The notes under the pieces were generated by a model. It worked only from the letters and a program-made list of their open reading frames with translations, made no database searches and had not been told where the DNA came from. A stretch of 64,000 nucleotides of DNA from Flavobacteriales bacterium. GTDB lineage: Bacteria; Bacteroidota; Bacteroidia; Flavobacteriales_F; PHOS-HE28. The position numbers and the translations under genes are program-made. Location: assembly GCA_016710965.1 (NCBI GenBank), contig JADJTW010000003.1, positions 255,164 through 319,163 on the forward strand, written 5' to 3'. Below are positions 34,783 through 44,037 of this stretch, piece after piece. How positions within the stretch are numbered: the first letter of the stretch is position 1; every line of letters begins with the position of its first letter.

Positions 34783-34977
34783 ATGCCCAACGCAAAGACC
34801 CCGCAACTGAAGGATGGCGCCCCATGCCTGGTGATGGCTGGCACACACAAGGGCAAGAGCGGCACCGCCCGCGACCTGAAGATCAGCAAGACAGGCCACT
34901 TGACCATCACCGTTGTGCAAGCGAACGGCGTGCGTTTCAAAACGCTGGGCAGGAACGTGGTCGTGCAAGCCCCATAG
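34783..34977 (+). CDS. Small stand-alone KOW-domain protein
   Basis: This 64-residue basic protein is almost entirely a KOW motif: DGAPCLVMAGTHKGKSGTAR, then LTITVVQANGVRFKTLGRNV. KOW domains bind RNA or ribosomal proteins in NusG and several ribosomal proteins; a free 64-residue form suggests a small RNA-binding accessory factor. ATG 34783 starts the conserved segment. No partner gene is obvious, since the neighbours are unrelated small genes. Confidence 0.7.
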   Translation: MPNAKTPQLKDGAPCLVMAGTHKGKSGTARDLKISKTGHLTITVVQANGVRFKTLGRNVVVQAP

Positions 34978-35053
34978 GTGCAGGCGCGAGGCGCCTTTCT
35001 GAATCCCGTGCTCTACTTCCTCTTCAGGGTCCGTCGGCGATCCGATAGATGCC

Positions 35054-35398
35054 TCACAGCTTCTGCCACGGCCTGTACACTGGCACCCCATAGCTCGCCA
35101 GCCCTTGGGCCAACTCCGGGCTGGGCTCGCCGAGTACCTCGCCGGTGGTGGTGCTGATGGCCATCACCTGGCCCATGAGGTCACCGAGGTTCTGCAAATG
35201 CTCCTGAAGGGCTGCACTGTCGCGGTATCGCTCATAGACGATGCACTCGGTCTCGTCAGCGTTCAAGTAGAAGTCGTATTGCAGGGTGCCAGTATCCTTC
35301 TCACGGGCAACGCGCATGCATTCCGCAGCGAGTCGCTTGAACTCGCGCAACTTGCCGGGGTGGATCTTCTGCCGGGCGATACCTTGGATCTCGCTCAT
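35054..35398 (-). CDS. ABM-family (quinol monooxygenase-like) protein
   Basis: This 114-residue protein has the ABM pattern: MSEIQGIARQKIHPGKLREF, then EKDTGTLQYDFYLN, CIVYERYRDSAALQEHLQNL and a short tail. Such proteins are usually dimeric and cofactor-free, and act on quinones or polyketides; here the substrate is unknown. It starts 34 bases after the stop of the DUF1801 gene on the same strand, so the two may form a small operon. Confidence 0.8.
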   Translation of the reverse strand: MSEIQGIARQKIHPGKLREFKRLAAECMRVAREKDTGTLQYDFYLNADETECIVYERYRDSAALQEHLQNLGDLMGQVMAISTTTGEVLGEPSPELAQGLASYGVPVYRPWQKL

Positions 35399-35432
35399 GG
35401 TCGACTCTCGTTCTGCTCGGTGATCGGTGCTC

Positions 35433-35855
35433 CTACTTCACGCGCGTCTTCGCCATCGCCTTCACGCCCTTCACGATCAGCTCTTCCAGCACCTTCATAT
35501 CCACGTCGCCCAAGCGCTTGATGTACAGGCAGCTCTTGCCGGTCGTGTGCTTGCCCAGCTTCTTCATCTGGGCGGCTTCCTTCTCGAAGCCCATCATGAT
35601 GTAGAGGGTCAGGTTCGTTTTGCGCGGGCTGAACCCGGTGACCATCCACTCGCCTGAACGGCCGCTCGCACCCTCATACGCATAGCGCCCGAAGCCCACG
35701 ATGCTGGCACCCCACATCTTAGGCTCTTCGCCTGTGGCCTTCTTCATCAGCTTCATGATCGCGCGGCAGTCACCTGCAACGGCTTCGGGTTGCTTATCGA
35801 TGAAGGCGTCGACGCTGGCCTCGTTCACTTTGGTCTTGAGTTCTGCTTTCGCCAT
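35433..35855 (-). CDS. DUF1801 domain protein
   Basis: This 140-residue protein opens MAKAELKTKVNEASVDAFID, followed by the DUF1801 block: CRAIMKLMKKATGEEPKMWG, IVGFGRYAYEGASG, EWMVTGFSPRKTNLTLYIMM, LGKHTTGKSCLYIKRL. It is compact and cytosolic, of unknown function. A palindromic element lies 7 bases upstream of the start codon (35862-35888), where it would form part of the mRNA leader. Confidence 0.82.
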   Translation of the reverse strand: MAKAELKTKVNEASVDAFIDKQPEAVAGDCRAIMKLMKKATGEEPKMWGASIVGFGRYAYEGASGRSGEWMVTGFSPRKTNLTLYIMMGFEKEAAQMKKLGKHTTGKSCLYIKRLGDVDMKVLEELIVKGVKAMAKTRVK

Positions 35856-35861
35856 GTTTTA

Positions 35862-35888
35862 CCCGCCGTAGCCTTGGCGGAGGTGGGG
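35862..35888 (-). repeat. Palindromic element in the leader of a DUF1801 gene
   Basis: CCGCC (35863-35867) pairs with GGCGG (35876-35880), with an outer CCC/GGG pair possible. The sequence CCCGCCGTAGCCTTGGCGG resembles the element at 60303-60336. Confidence 0.5.
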
Positions 35889-35925
35889 TCTTGGGTTGTA
35901 CAGCAAAGATGGTCGGTGGTACGCC

Positions 35926-36475
35926 TCAATGTGCCAGCCGCCCGAAATGGAGCGAGTCGTGGAAGGACCCGTTCCAGAAGATGTTCTCCTTGAAATGCGC
36001 TTCGCGTACGAAGCCGTTCTTCTCCAAAGCACGGATGGAGGCCGCGTTCTCCGGTCGAGTGATGGCCTCTATCCGGTGTAAGCCGAGCGTATTGAAGCCG
36101 AAGGGGATCAAGGCACCGATCGCCTCGCTGATGTAGCCCTTGCCCCAATGCTCGTGCGCGAGCATGTAGCCCAGCTCCGCGAGGTGGTGTTCCTTTTCCA
36201 TACGCCAGAAGCCGATGAGGCCGATGAAAACATCATCGCCTTTCACCGTGATGGCCCATTGCACGGCATCGTTCGCCGCCACCATGGAAGTGATCAGGTC
36301 GACCAGGGCCAAGGCGACCCTCAGTGGTCGCTGCCAAGGGCCGAGGCACATGCTGCATCACCAGTGGATCGGACCGGAGCGAGAACACCTGTTCCGCATC
36401 CGAACGCCGCCGCTCGCGCAGAACCATGCGCTCCGTGGTGAGAACGGGGAAGATGGGAAGGTGGATGGAGAGCAT
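35926..36475 (-). CDS. GNAT family N-acetyltransferase (RimJ/RimL-like, frameshifted)
   Basis: The N-terminal part (MLSIHLPIFPVLTTERMVLR, then DAEQVFSLRSDPLVMQHVPR) is in one frame. From about 36335 the rest is in another frame (LALVDLITSMVAANDAVQWA, then GFWRMEKEHHLAELGYMLAH). The acetyl-CoA-binding motif is HEHWGKGYISEA, followed by ALEKNGFVREAHFKENIFWN. This is the pattern of GNAT enzymes that acetylate N-termini or small amines. The corrected length is about 183 residues, normal for the family. The frameshift may be a sequencing error. Confidence 0.8.
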
Positions 36476-36544
36476 CGGTTCGGGGCAACAAAGTCGGACA
36501 GTCGACATCACGGACCGGAACCGGCCCACCTGCGGCCCCAGCGA

Positions 36545-39500
36545 TCATCGGGTCAAGAGGGTACGCGCTGCTTCACCCGGGAGGTCCTCATTACGGTAGC
36601 TGCTCCACCGCAGTCCATTCGGCGTGGTGCCGCCCACGTTCACCAGGACGGATCGCGATCGTTGCCGCTGCCCGCATATTTCACCTGGCCGTTCATGTTC
36701 ACATCCCGGGTGGAATAGGCGGTCACGGTGTTGTTCGGAGTAGTACTCCCCACGGTGGTGAGGATCGGGTCCCGGTCATTTCCGCTGCCGGTGTACTTCA
36801 CCTCCTTGTTGAGGGTGACGTCACCCGCCCAAAGCGCCATTGTCGGGAAGGTGCCGTTGATGGTCTTGCGCGCATCGCTGCCGAATGTGCCCGTGGCTAC
36901 GGAAGTGAAGTCTACCAGTGCGGGTATCGTATTCAGCGCGACGCTCGCATCAGACATCACCCCCAAGTGGTTCCGGTGCCGCACGGCCACGAAAAAGCTG
37001 GCTGCGGAAAAGGGGAACCCCACCCCGGAAACGCCGTCCTCGGCCACCACGTCACCATCGCGCTGGAGCAGCGCGCCGCGTGCGTGGCCAGCACCGTGGC
37101 CGGGTCTCCGACATCGCGCAGTTCAACCACCACCCAGTCCACGATGGCATTGTTGCCCGTTACCGCGAGTATCTGGACGGTGGTGGTCTCCCCCCCACCG
37201 CCAACATGCGTGTAGCCCAGGCCGGTGTACGGTTCCACGGTCGGCAACATCCCCGCGACACGCAGGGCGTCACCCATAAGGCCGGTGCCGCTGCTATAGG
37301 GCCCTTCGAGCACCAACCGGGGTGCTACCGCGACAAAGGGAGTCGTGACCGCGATGTCCACCAGGCCCATGGAGGCCCAAGCACCACCGGATCCGGTGCT
37401 GCCCTGATCGTCGGTAGTGATGGTGAAGCCGGCCGGACCTCCGTAGTCCGCATCGGGCAGGAAGGTGAGCGTGCCGATCGCCGCGTTCACACTGCTGATG
37501 GTTCCGGTGAATGTCATGGTCGCATCCTCGGTGCCATCGCCCACCGTGAAGCTGAGGCCCGTGGTGCCCGCAATGGTGAGCGTTCCGTTCGTCGCGGTCA
37601 TTATCACTTCCATGTCGTTGGTTCCCGCGTCCACGTCCCCGATGGAGAGCGCGTTGCTGTTGCCTGCAGAAAAGACCAGGGGCGTGTTCATCGGAGTGCT
37701 TTGCTGGAAGGGCACGATGTTCACCGGTGGATCGTTCACGGCCGCCACGTTGATCGTCACGACATCCACATCGCTCTGCGGCCCACCACCGCCGGAATTG
37801 CCCAGGTCATTGGTGGTCACGGTCAAGGAGGTCGGACCGTTGTAGTCCATCGCCGGGACGTAGAGCAGCCCATCGAGCCCGGCATTGATGTAGGCGACCG
37901 GACCCGTGATGCTGATCGAAGGACTACCATCGGCACCGCCGGTGACCGTGATCCCGAAGGTGCTGCCCAAGAGCAGAATGCCGGATCCGTTCACTACCGC
38001 GAGCGACACTTCCACGTTGCTTGGCCCAGCGTCGGGATCGCTGATGGTGATCATGGTGCCATCGATGCTGGAGAGCATGAGGGGCGTGTCCTCGTCCGTA
38101 GACTGCGGTACGGGCACGCCGTTCACCGGGCCCACGTTGGGAATGAAGTCCAGGGAGGCCACATCCTTGGCGGCGGAGAAAGCCGTGCTTCCGCCGTTCA
38201 CCGAGGCGTTCGCCGTACCGCCGTTCGTGCCGAAGGTCATGTCCCATGCGCGGAAAGTGATGGCCGAAGGAAGAGCGGTGCTGAAGCTCGGCGACGGTTG
38301 GAAATACAAACGGGTGTTCTCGTCAGCCGCGAGCAGACGGCTGACCGTGTTTGCTCGGGATCCCCATCGGTTCCGGTTTCGCCGTTGTTGAGGTATAATA
38401 CCAGCTGCCGTTCGCGACATAGGCGGCGGTGATGGCGATGCCATAGTCCGATGAATTGGGGTCATGCAGATTGTCCAACCCGCCCACCGTATTGGCCGGG
38501 TCTATGAGCGCGGAAACCAGGGTGCCCACCGACCCCACGGGCGGGGGCGCGTTCGCGGCCACGTTGTTCAGCACAGGGCTGCGGCTGTTGTCCAGCATCG
38601 GGGCGCTGTTGCGGAGCAGCCAGGCCACAGTGGCCGCAGCACCAGCGTCCGCCGTGAACGTACTACCGGCCACGGCCGTGTATGGGCCAGCGGTGCCGCT
38701 CGCCGTGCGGAAGACATGGTTCACCTCCATGGACACGCCTGCGACGCTGGCACCATTGGAACTGCGGTCAATGTCCTCGAACATGCCCACTGGCGGCGTC
38801 CAGGTCATGGAATTCGCGAATTCATGGAAGCTCGTCACCAGTGCGGCGAAAACGGAGGGGAGGATCGCCGGTGCCGTGTGGGAGAAGGCTGCGGGCGTAG
38901 GTTGTGAAGCGAAGACTTGGACGGGACCGGGCGCGCTGGATATGATGCCCGGAAGCGCCATGCTGCAGGCCACATAAGCCGCGCTGCCCCCCAGCGTAGC
39001 CGTATAAATGGGTTCGGAACTGGTAACGACACGCCAACCCACGTAGAGGCGGCTTGAAGTGGCGGTGTTCTGTACCTGGTCCACCAAGGTGGTGAAGTGG
39101 GAGGTGTTGAGGGGTTGCGCGGCACTGGTGGCGACTATCAACAGCATCACGTCGCCGACCTGTTTCAGCGAAAGGGCGGGGACGCTGACGAACGTGGTGC
39201 CGGGCGAACTGGTGCTGTTGACCTGTCGAACACCGAAAACGTAGCAAGTGGCATTGTCCGTGGAGATCGAAAAGGACGTGGTGCCCCCATTGACCGTCGT
39301 ATTCGCGGTGCTTCCGTTCGTGCCGGAGGAACGGTCCCACGCGCGGAACTGGATGGTGAAGTCCCCGGCACCCGTGTTCGCATTGAAGTAGATGCGGGTG
39401 TTCGCGTCAGCGGCCAGGAGCAGGGATGCGGAGGAGGAAACGGCAGGCATCGCGGCCCACGTCGCGCAGTTGTTCGTTGTGTAGTACCAGGTGCCCCCGG

Positions 39501-39831
39501 TGCTCACACTGGTGAGGGCAATACCGAGTTGGGCCCATGCGGGTTCATTCTCGGACGCATCGGTGTCATACACATTGTCCAACCCGTCCGCAGGAGAGGC
39601 TGCATCCACGAGGAGGGCGATCGGCGAACCCACCAGGCTGCCATTCGCCGGTGCGCCCAACCCGGCGTACATCTCCACGAGGACCGGGCTCTTGCTCACG
39701 TCCAGTACCGGGGCCTCGTTCTGCCCGGGCGTGGGCGGCGCAACGGGCATGCCCGGTGCAAGGGAGGATGCACCGAGAAGCCACAGGCCCCAGAGGGCAA
39801 GGACGCGAAAGCAGGACGACGAGCAGCGCAT
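36545..39831 (-). CDS. Large secreted adhesin-like protein with cadherin-like repeats and shared C-terminal module (three frameshifts)
   Basis: The start is ATG 39831 (MRCSSSCFRVLALWGLWLLG, signal peptide). Two copies of a module follow, recognised by GLDNVYDTDAS / GLDNLHDPNSS, WYYT and LLLAADANTRIYF / RLLAADENTRLYF, then AWDRSSGTNGSTANTTVNGG. Next come cadherin-like/VCBS-type repeats (STDEDTPLMLSSIDGTMITI, then VAAVNDPPVNIVPFQQSTPM). The shared module opens PRLVLEGPYSSGTGLMGDAL and has two dockerin-like motifs (DVTLNKEVKYTGSGNDRD, DVNMNGQVKYAGSGNDRD). Frames change near 38350, 37078 and 36648. In the last case one missing A after DRDP would restore the frame through VGGTTPNG to a stop at 36545. 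The corrected length is about 1095 residues. Confidence 0.72.
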
Positions 39832-40075
39832 CTGAGCGGTGGAAGGCGCGGGCAGGAATTTAGGAAGGTTCACGCACATACGCGTCGATCCTGTTGTCAA
39901 CGATCATGGTCGCGCGGACCGAGGACAGGTCTCCCGACCCGCCAAACCCGCCTTCATCGGGGCGCATGCACGCGGACCGGCGTACCGGAAGCCCACGCAC
40001 AGGTCCTTTTTTATTTCCGGAAGTGCCCGCACAAGCCCACAACGCGTAGGTTCATGCTCACCAACCGCACCGAAC

Positions 40076-40371
40076 ATGAACACGTACGCCGTACTCGCAA
40101 GACTGGAGGCGAAACCGGGGAAGGAAGGAGAGCTCGAAGCCTTCCTCAAGAGCGCATTGCCCATGGCCGAAGCAGAACCGGGCACGACCACTTGGTTCGC
40201 CTGGCGCATCGGCCCTTCCACCTTCGGCATCTTCGACACGTTCCCGGATGAAGCTAGCCGCCGAGCGCACTTGAACGGCCGGATGCGATCGCTTTGTTGG
40301 CCAGGGCAAGTGAACTGCTCGCCGTTGCACCCATCTTGGAGAAGCTGGACATCCTGGCCGAGAAGGTCTGA
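40076..40371 (+). CDS. ABM-family protein (frameshifted)
   Basis: MNTYAVLARLEAKPGKEGEL, then MAEAEPGTTTWFAWRIGPST and FGIFDTFPDEASRRAHLNGR, is a typical ABM domain. At about 40283 the frame changes and continues AIALLARASELLAVAPILEK, then LDILAEKV, ending at 40371. This gives the usual length of about 98 residues. It is the third ABM-type gene in the window, after 12793 and 35054. It ends 6 bases before the converging yjdM-like gene. Confidence 0.75.
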
Positions 40372-40377
40372 TCCTCC

Positions 40378-40736
40378 TCAGGCCTTTCGAACGAACTCCG
40401 ACTTCAGGGCCATGGCTCCGAGCATATCGATCCTGCAATCAATATTCAGGTCGCCGTCGACCAAGCGGATGCTGCGCACTTTGGTGCCGGCCTTGAGCGC
40501 TTTGGGCGCACCTTTCACGGCGAGGTCTGGTCGTCACCACATCATCGCCGTCCCTTCAGCACATTGCCATTGGCGTCCTTCACCACCGCTGGTCCGCCTG
40601 CCTGTTCGGCAGACAGGTTCTCCGCATCCAGCTCGTCCTGGTTCCACTCATGCCCGCACTCGGGGCACATCCAGGAGCTGCCGGTGGGATAAGCGAAAGT
40701 GGACTTGCATTTCGGACAGGTGGGGGTATCGCTCAT
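40378..40736 (-). CDS. yjdM: YjdM/PhnA family zinc-ribbon protein (two frameshifts)
   Basis: The N-terminus, MSDTPTCPKCKSTFAYPTGS, then WMCPECGHEWN, gives the CxxC...CxxC zinc ribbon of the PhnA/YjdM family. VVKDANGNVLKG follows. Frames change near 40553 and 40528; other frames continue DLAVKGAPKALKAGTKVRSI, then RLVDGDLNIDCRIDMLGAMA and a C-terminus KSEFVRKA at 40378, all matching the family, with about 119 residues after correction. An in-frame palindrome (40597-40617) encodes the unusual linker NLSAEQAGG. Despite the old name, the family is not securely tied to phosphonate use. Confidence 0.8.
40597..40617 (-). repeat. Small palindrome inside the yjdM-like gene
   Basis: CCTGCCTG (40597-40604) and CAGACAGG (40610-40617) pair at 7 of 8 positions around a 5-base loop. 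The element is read in frame as NLSAEQAGG between the zinc ribbon and the C-terminal domain. Confidence 0.55.
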
Positions 40737-40929
40737 GTGCTGTAGAGAATGGACCCTGCCAAATGCAGGGGGGCGCGAAGCTACCTGTTCACCCGAACGC
40801 GTTCCGACGGCCCCTCGCTTCCTCCGATAGCAGCACCAACACGGTAACTGCCCCCTGGAGGCAGGTCCACTTGATATCGGGACCATGATGCGGCAATGCG
40901 CGCATACATTCGATGTGAAGTCCAGGCAC

Positions 40930-41928
40930 ATGCGAACACATCTGCTCACACTTGCGACCGCGCTCTCGTTCAACGCGGCGATCACCAAGGCGCAGGAGAT
41001 CCCCGGCGAAGTGCCTGGCGACACGGGCTGGATCCTGTACGGAACGGACACGCTCATCCTGGTGCGCGCAGCGGAAGGCAACGTCTGGCTGCAACAGAAC
41101 CTGGGATCCACAGCCGTGGCCTCGGTGGCGAACGTGAGCACTTCTTACGGCTACCTGTACCAATGGGGCCGCTGGGATGACGGGCACCAACTGCGCACCA
41201 GCGCAACGACGCAGGTCACCGTGCTCCCGATGAACGACCCGTCCGGCTTGGGCACGGGCAGTCCCCTCTTCTTCACCGGCACCGATGCGTTGCACTGGTG
41301 GAGCGGCGGCGCTGGCACGGATAGCTGGCAGGGCACTGTGGCGAACGCCGCGAACGGGATCGATCCTTGCTCCGTCTTGGGGCCTGACTGGCAGCTGCCC
41401 ACGCGAACCGAGTGGGTGGACGTCCTCGCTGCGGAGGGCATCACGGGTCTATCGTCGGGCTTGGCAAGCAACCTGCGCTTACCGCCCGCCGGCTCACGCC
41501 TTGCGCTCACGGGCACGCTCATCAATGAGGGCCTGTACGGCAACTATTGGAGCAGCACGCCCAGCGGCATCTATGCGAAGGACCTCACTATCGGCGACGG
41601 CTTCGCGAACCCGGACGATGATGCGTACCGCGGTTATGGCATGAGCTGCCGCTGCCTGAACAAGAACCTGCACACAGGCCTTCGCGAACCAAGCAGCACG
41701 GACCTGTCCCTCTATCCGAACCCGTCCACCGGAACCTTCAGGTTGCACTGCGCCGAAAAGGTGTTGCGTATATGCGTTCTGGATGCGACCGGTCGCGCCG
41801 TGGCCATGATACCCGTGAACGCGATGACGGCAACGGTGGCACTCCCTGACCTCGCTGCGGGCCTTCATATCGTGCGCGTGGAAACGGAAGGCAGTGTCCG
41901 CCATGTCGCATTGGTCATCGCGGATTAG
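40930..41928 (+). CDS. Secreted Fib-succ-major-like domain protein with T9SS type A tail
   Basis: This 332-residue protein starts MRTHLLTLATALSFNAAITK (signal peptide cleaved near KAQ). The middle resembles the Fibrobacter succinogenes major paralogous domain: NVWLQQNLGSTAVA, YLYQWGRWDDGHQL, GPDWQLPTRTEWVDVL, NYWSSTPSGIYAKDL and YGMSCRCLN. The end is a T9SS sorting domain (LSLYPNPSTGTFRLHC, then GLHIVRVETEGSVRH). It is exported across the outer membrane by T9SS; the domain is typical of surface proteins, possibly carbohydrate-related. ATG 40930 is preferred because the signal peptide begins there. The reading frame is intact, unlike most neighbours. Confidence 0.85.
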   Translation: MRTHLLTLATALSFNAAITKAQEIPGEVPGDTGWILYGTDTLILVRAAEGNVWLQQNLGSTAVASVANVSTSYGYLYQWGRWDDGHQLRTSATTQVTVLPMNDPSGLGTGSPLFFTGTDALHWWSGGAGTDSWQGTVANAANGIDPCSVLGPDWQLPTRTEWVDVLAAEGITGLSSGLASNLRLPPAGSRLALTGTLINEGLYGNYWSSTPSGIYAKDLTIGDGFANPDDDAYRGYGMSCRCLNKNLHTGLREPSSTDLSLYPNPSTGTFRLHCAEKVLRICVLDATGRAVAMIPVNAMTATVALPDLAAGLHIVRVETEGSVRHVALVIAD

Positions 41929-41975
41929 GGAGCCGGGTACTCTGCCTTTTATCTTGTCACCGGAACCGATCCGCC

Positions 41976-42403
41976 ATGAGCGTCGCCACTTCTACCCGCA
42001 TCACCGTATCCGCCATCATCGCCCGGCCGGTGGCCCATGTATGGAAATGCTGGACCGGCGCGGAGCACATCGTGTACTGGAACAACGCATCGGATGACTG
42101 GCATTGCCCCGCCGCGACGAACGACACGCGCGCAGGTGGAAAATTCAACTATACCATGGCCGCGCGCGATGGGAGCATGAGTTTCGACTTCATCGGCACG
42201 TGCACAGAGGTGGTATCCGGCTCACGCATCGCCTACACCATCGCCGATGGTCGCAAGGTGGAATTGGATTTCGCCACGGACCGCAACGGCACGCGCGTTA
42301 CGGAGATCTTCGACCCGGAGACCGAGAACACCTCGAACTGCAGCGTGAAGGCTGGCAGGCGATACTGGACAACTTCAAGACCTACGCTGAGGCACAGGAC
42401 TGA
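41976..42403 (+). CDS. SRPBCC / AHSA1-type START-like protein (frameshifted)
   Basis: It begins MSVATSTRITVSAIIARPVA, then HVWKCWTGAEHIVYWNNASD and AGGKFNYTMAARDGSMSFDF. This is the ligand-pocket fold of the SRPBCC superfamily, AHSA1 branch. The frame changes near 42345; the remaining residues REGWQAILDNFKTYAEAQD in another frame form the normal C-terminal helix, giving about 142 residues. The usual signature LE-LQREGWQ is split by the frameshift. The function of these proteins, possibly binding of hydrophobic molecules, is rarely known. Confidence 0.78.
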
Positions 42404-42513
42404 ACCCAGCGGGAAGGAGGTCGGGAAGGCACGCGCACACCAGAACCGATCCTGCCAACGACCATGGACGGGCGGAGCGCCATGCACGTCTCCATCGTCG
42501 CGATCTTCGCCCG

Positions 42514-43017
42514 ATGGACCGCACCCACCTCGTCGATCGACTCGCCGGCCATGGCGAAGTGTTCCGTGCCTTGTTCACCGGCCTAACGCGAGAGGAGATC
42601 CGTTGGAAACCCGCACTGGAGAAATGGTGCGCTGGAGATCATCTGCCACCTGCATGACGAGGAGCGCGAGGACTTCCGCTCCCGACTGGCGCATGTGCTC
42701 TCAACACCTGGGCAACTGATGCCGAACGATCCGCAGGCATGCATCGCCGACCGCAAGTTACGGAACAGGACTTCGCCACGATGCTGGAGAAGTTCCTCCA
42801 CGAGCGCGACCGTTCTGTGAAATGGCTGCGCGGCCTCATCGATGCGCCATGGTCGAATGCATACTTGCATCCAACGGTCGGGCCGGTGAGCTGTGAACTG
42901 CTATTGACGAACTGGGTCGCGCACGACCTGCACCACATCCGTCAAGTGAACAACCTCCGGTATGAATACCTGCGATCGCACACGGACGTACCGTTGGACT
43001 ACGCGGGAAAGTGGTAG
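42514..43017 (+). CDS. DinB-like family protein (two frameshifts)
   Basis: MDRTHLVDRLAGHGEVFRAL, then TGLTREEIRWKPALEKW, is in the first frame. The other parts, LEIICHLHDEEREDFRSRLA and DFATMLEKFLHERDRSVKWL, are in two further frames, the last continuing HPTVGPVSCELLLTNWVAHD and LHHIRQVNNLRYEY. This is the DinB four-helix fold; the three metal-ligand histidines sit in CHLHDEE and in the VAHDLHHIRQ helix. Family members are metal-dependent thiol-related enzymes or proteins of unknown role. Frame changes are near 42632 and 42770. The total of 168 codons is normal. Confidence 0.75.
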
Positions 43018-43202
43018 ACCGTCCTGCGAAGCATGTCCAGAAGATGAGCTCTGATCCGCGGCAAGTGAACGAGCGCCCATGGTGTTTGGCTTCACGGACG
43101 TGTACTGCATGACGGCCGGCATCAGCGGCGGGCAGGATGCGCGGCTGAAGACGGAACCGCAGCGGATGCCACCCGTCTGGCTGACCAGGCGATCTTCGCT
43201 CC

Positions 43203-44012
43203 ATGGAAACGCGCGCGCTCGGCAACACAGGGCTCTCCGTACCGGTCATCGGCATGGGCACTTGGAGCACATTCAATGTGAGCGGTGCGGCCGCCGAAGC
43301 CAACGTGGAGGCCGTGGTTACCAGCGCACTGCGCTCGGGCACGCGCTTCTTCGACAGTTCACCGATGTACGGCAAGGCCGAGCGCTTGCTGGGCCACTGC
43401 CTGAAAGCTGAGCCCGGCGACGCGATGATCGCCACCAAAGTGTGGGCGGGCAATGATGCGGAAGGCCGACAGCAGATCGACAACGCGTTGCGGTGGTACG
43501 GTGGTCATGTGGACCTCTACCAGATCCACAACCTGCTGCAATGGCGCAGTCACTTGGATACGCTCACCGCGCTAAAGGCGGAATGCCGCATCACCGCGAT
43601 CGGCGCAACGCACTATCAGCCCCCGGCCTTCAGCGAACTGATGACGGTGATGCGCACCGGGCGGATCACCGCCATCCAGATCCCATACAACCCGATCGAG
43701 CGGGACGTGGAGCGCGAGGTACTGCCGCTTGCTGCGGAACTCGGTCTCGGTGTGGTCGTGATGCGCCCCTTCGGTGAGGGCGAGCTCCTGAGGAAACTTC
43801 CGTCGGTGGCGGACCTGAATCCGCTCGGATCGTTCGGTGTCCGTACGTGGCCGCAAGCGTTGTTGAAATGGATCCTCAGCGACCCACGATGCCATGTGGC
43901 GATCCCCGCGACCAGTCGGCCTGAACGTGCAGCGGAGAACGCCGCAGCCGGAAATGGGCCATGGTTCGGTCCTGAGGAGCGGGCCTACGTGGCGAAGTTG
44001 GCCACCAAGTGA
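43203..44012 (+). CDS. Aldo/keto reductase family oxidoreductase
   Basis: This intact 269-residue NADPH-dependent TIM-barrel reductase has the catalytic tetrad Asp51 and Tyr56 (FFDSSPMYGKAE), Lys79 (IATKVW) and His109 (YQIHN). A C-terminal cofactor segment follows (HVAIPATSRPERAAENAAAG). The conserved GLGVVVMRPFGEGEL supports the 'predicted oxidoreductase' branch rather than the aldose reductases. Its physiological substrate is unknown. The stop converges on a T9SS gene with 25 bases between. Confidence 0.87.
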   Translation: METRALGNTGLSVPVIGMGTWSTFNVSGAAAEANVEAVVTSALRSGTRFFDSSPMYGKAERLLGHCLKAEPGDAMIATKVWAGNDAEGRQQIDNALRWYGGHVDLYQIHNLLQWRSHLDTLTALKAECRITAIGATHYQPPAFSELMTVMRTGRITAIQIPYNPIERDVEREVLPLAAELGLGVVVMRPFGEGELLRKLPSVADLNPLGSFGVRTWPQALLKWILSDPRCHVAIPATSRPERAAENAAAGNGPWFGPEERAYVAKLATK

Positions 44013-44037
44013 TCCACGAAGTGTGAGGCCCGGTCGT

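Noticed and set aside
36918..38432. Plus-strand open frame opposite the adhesin gene
   Set aside because: It has arginine-rich shadow composition, while the minus strand carries cadherin-like repeats and a shared module.
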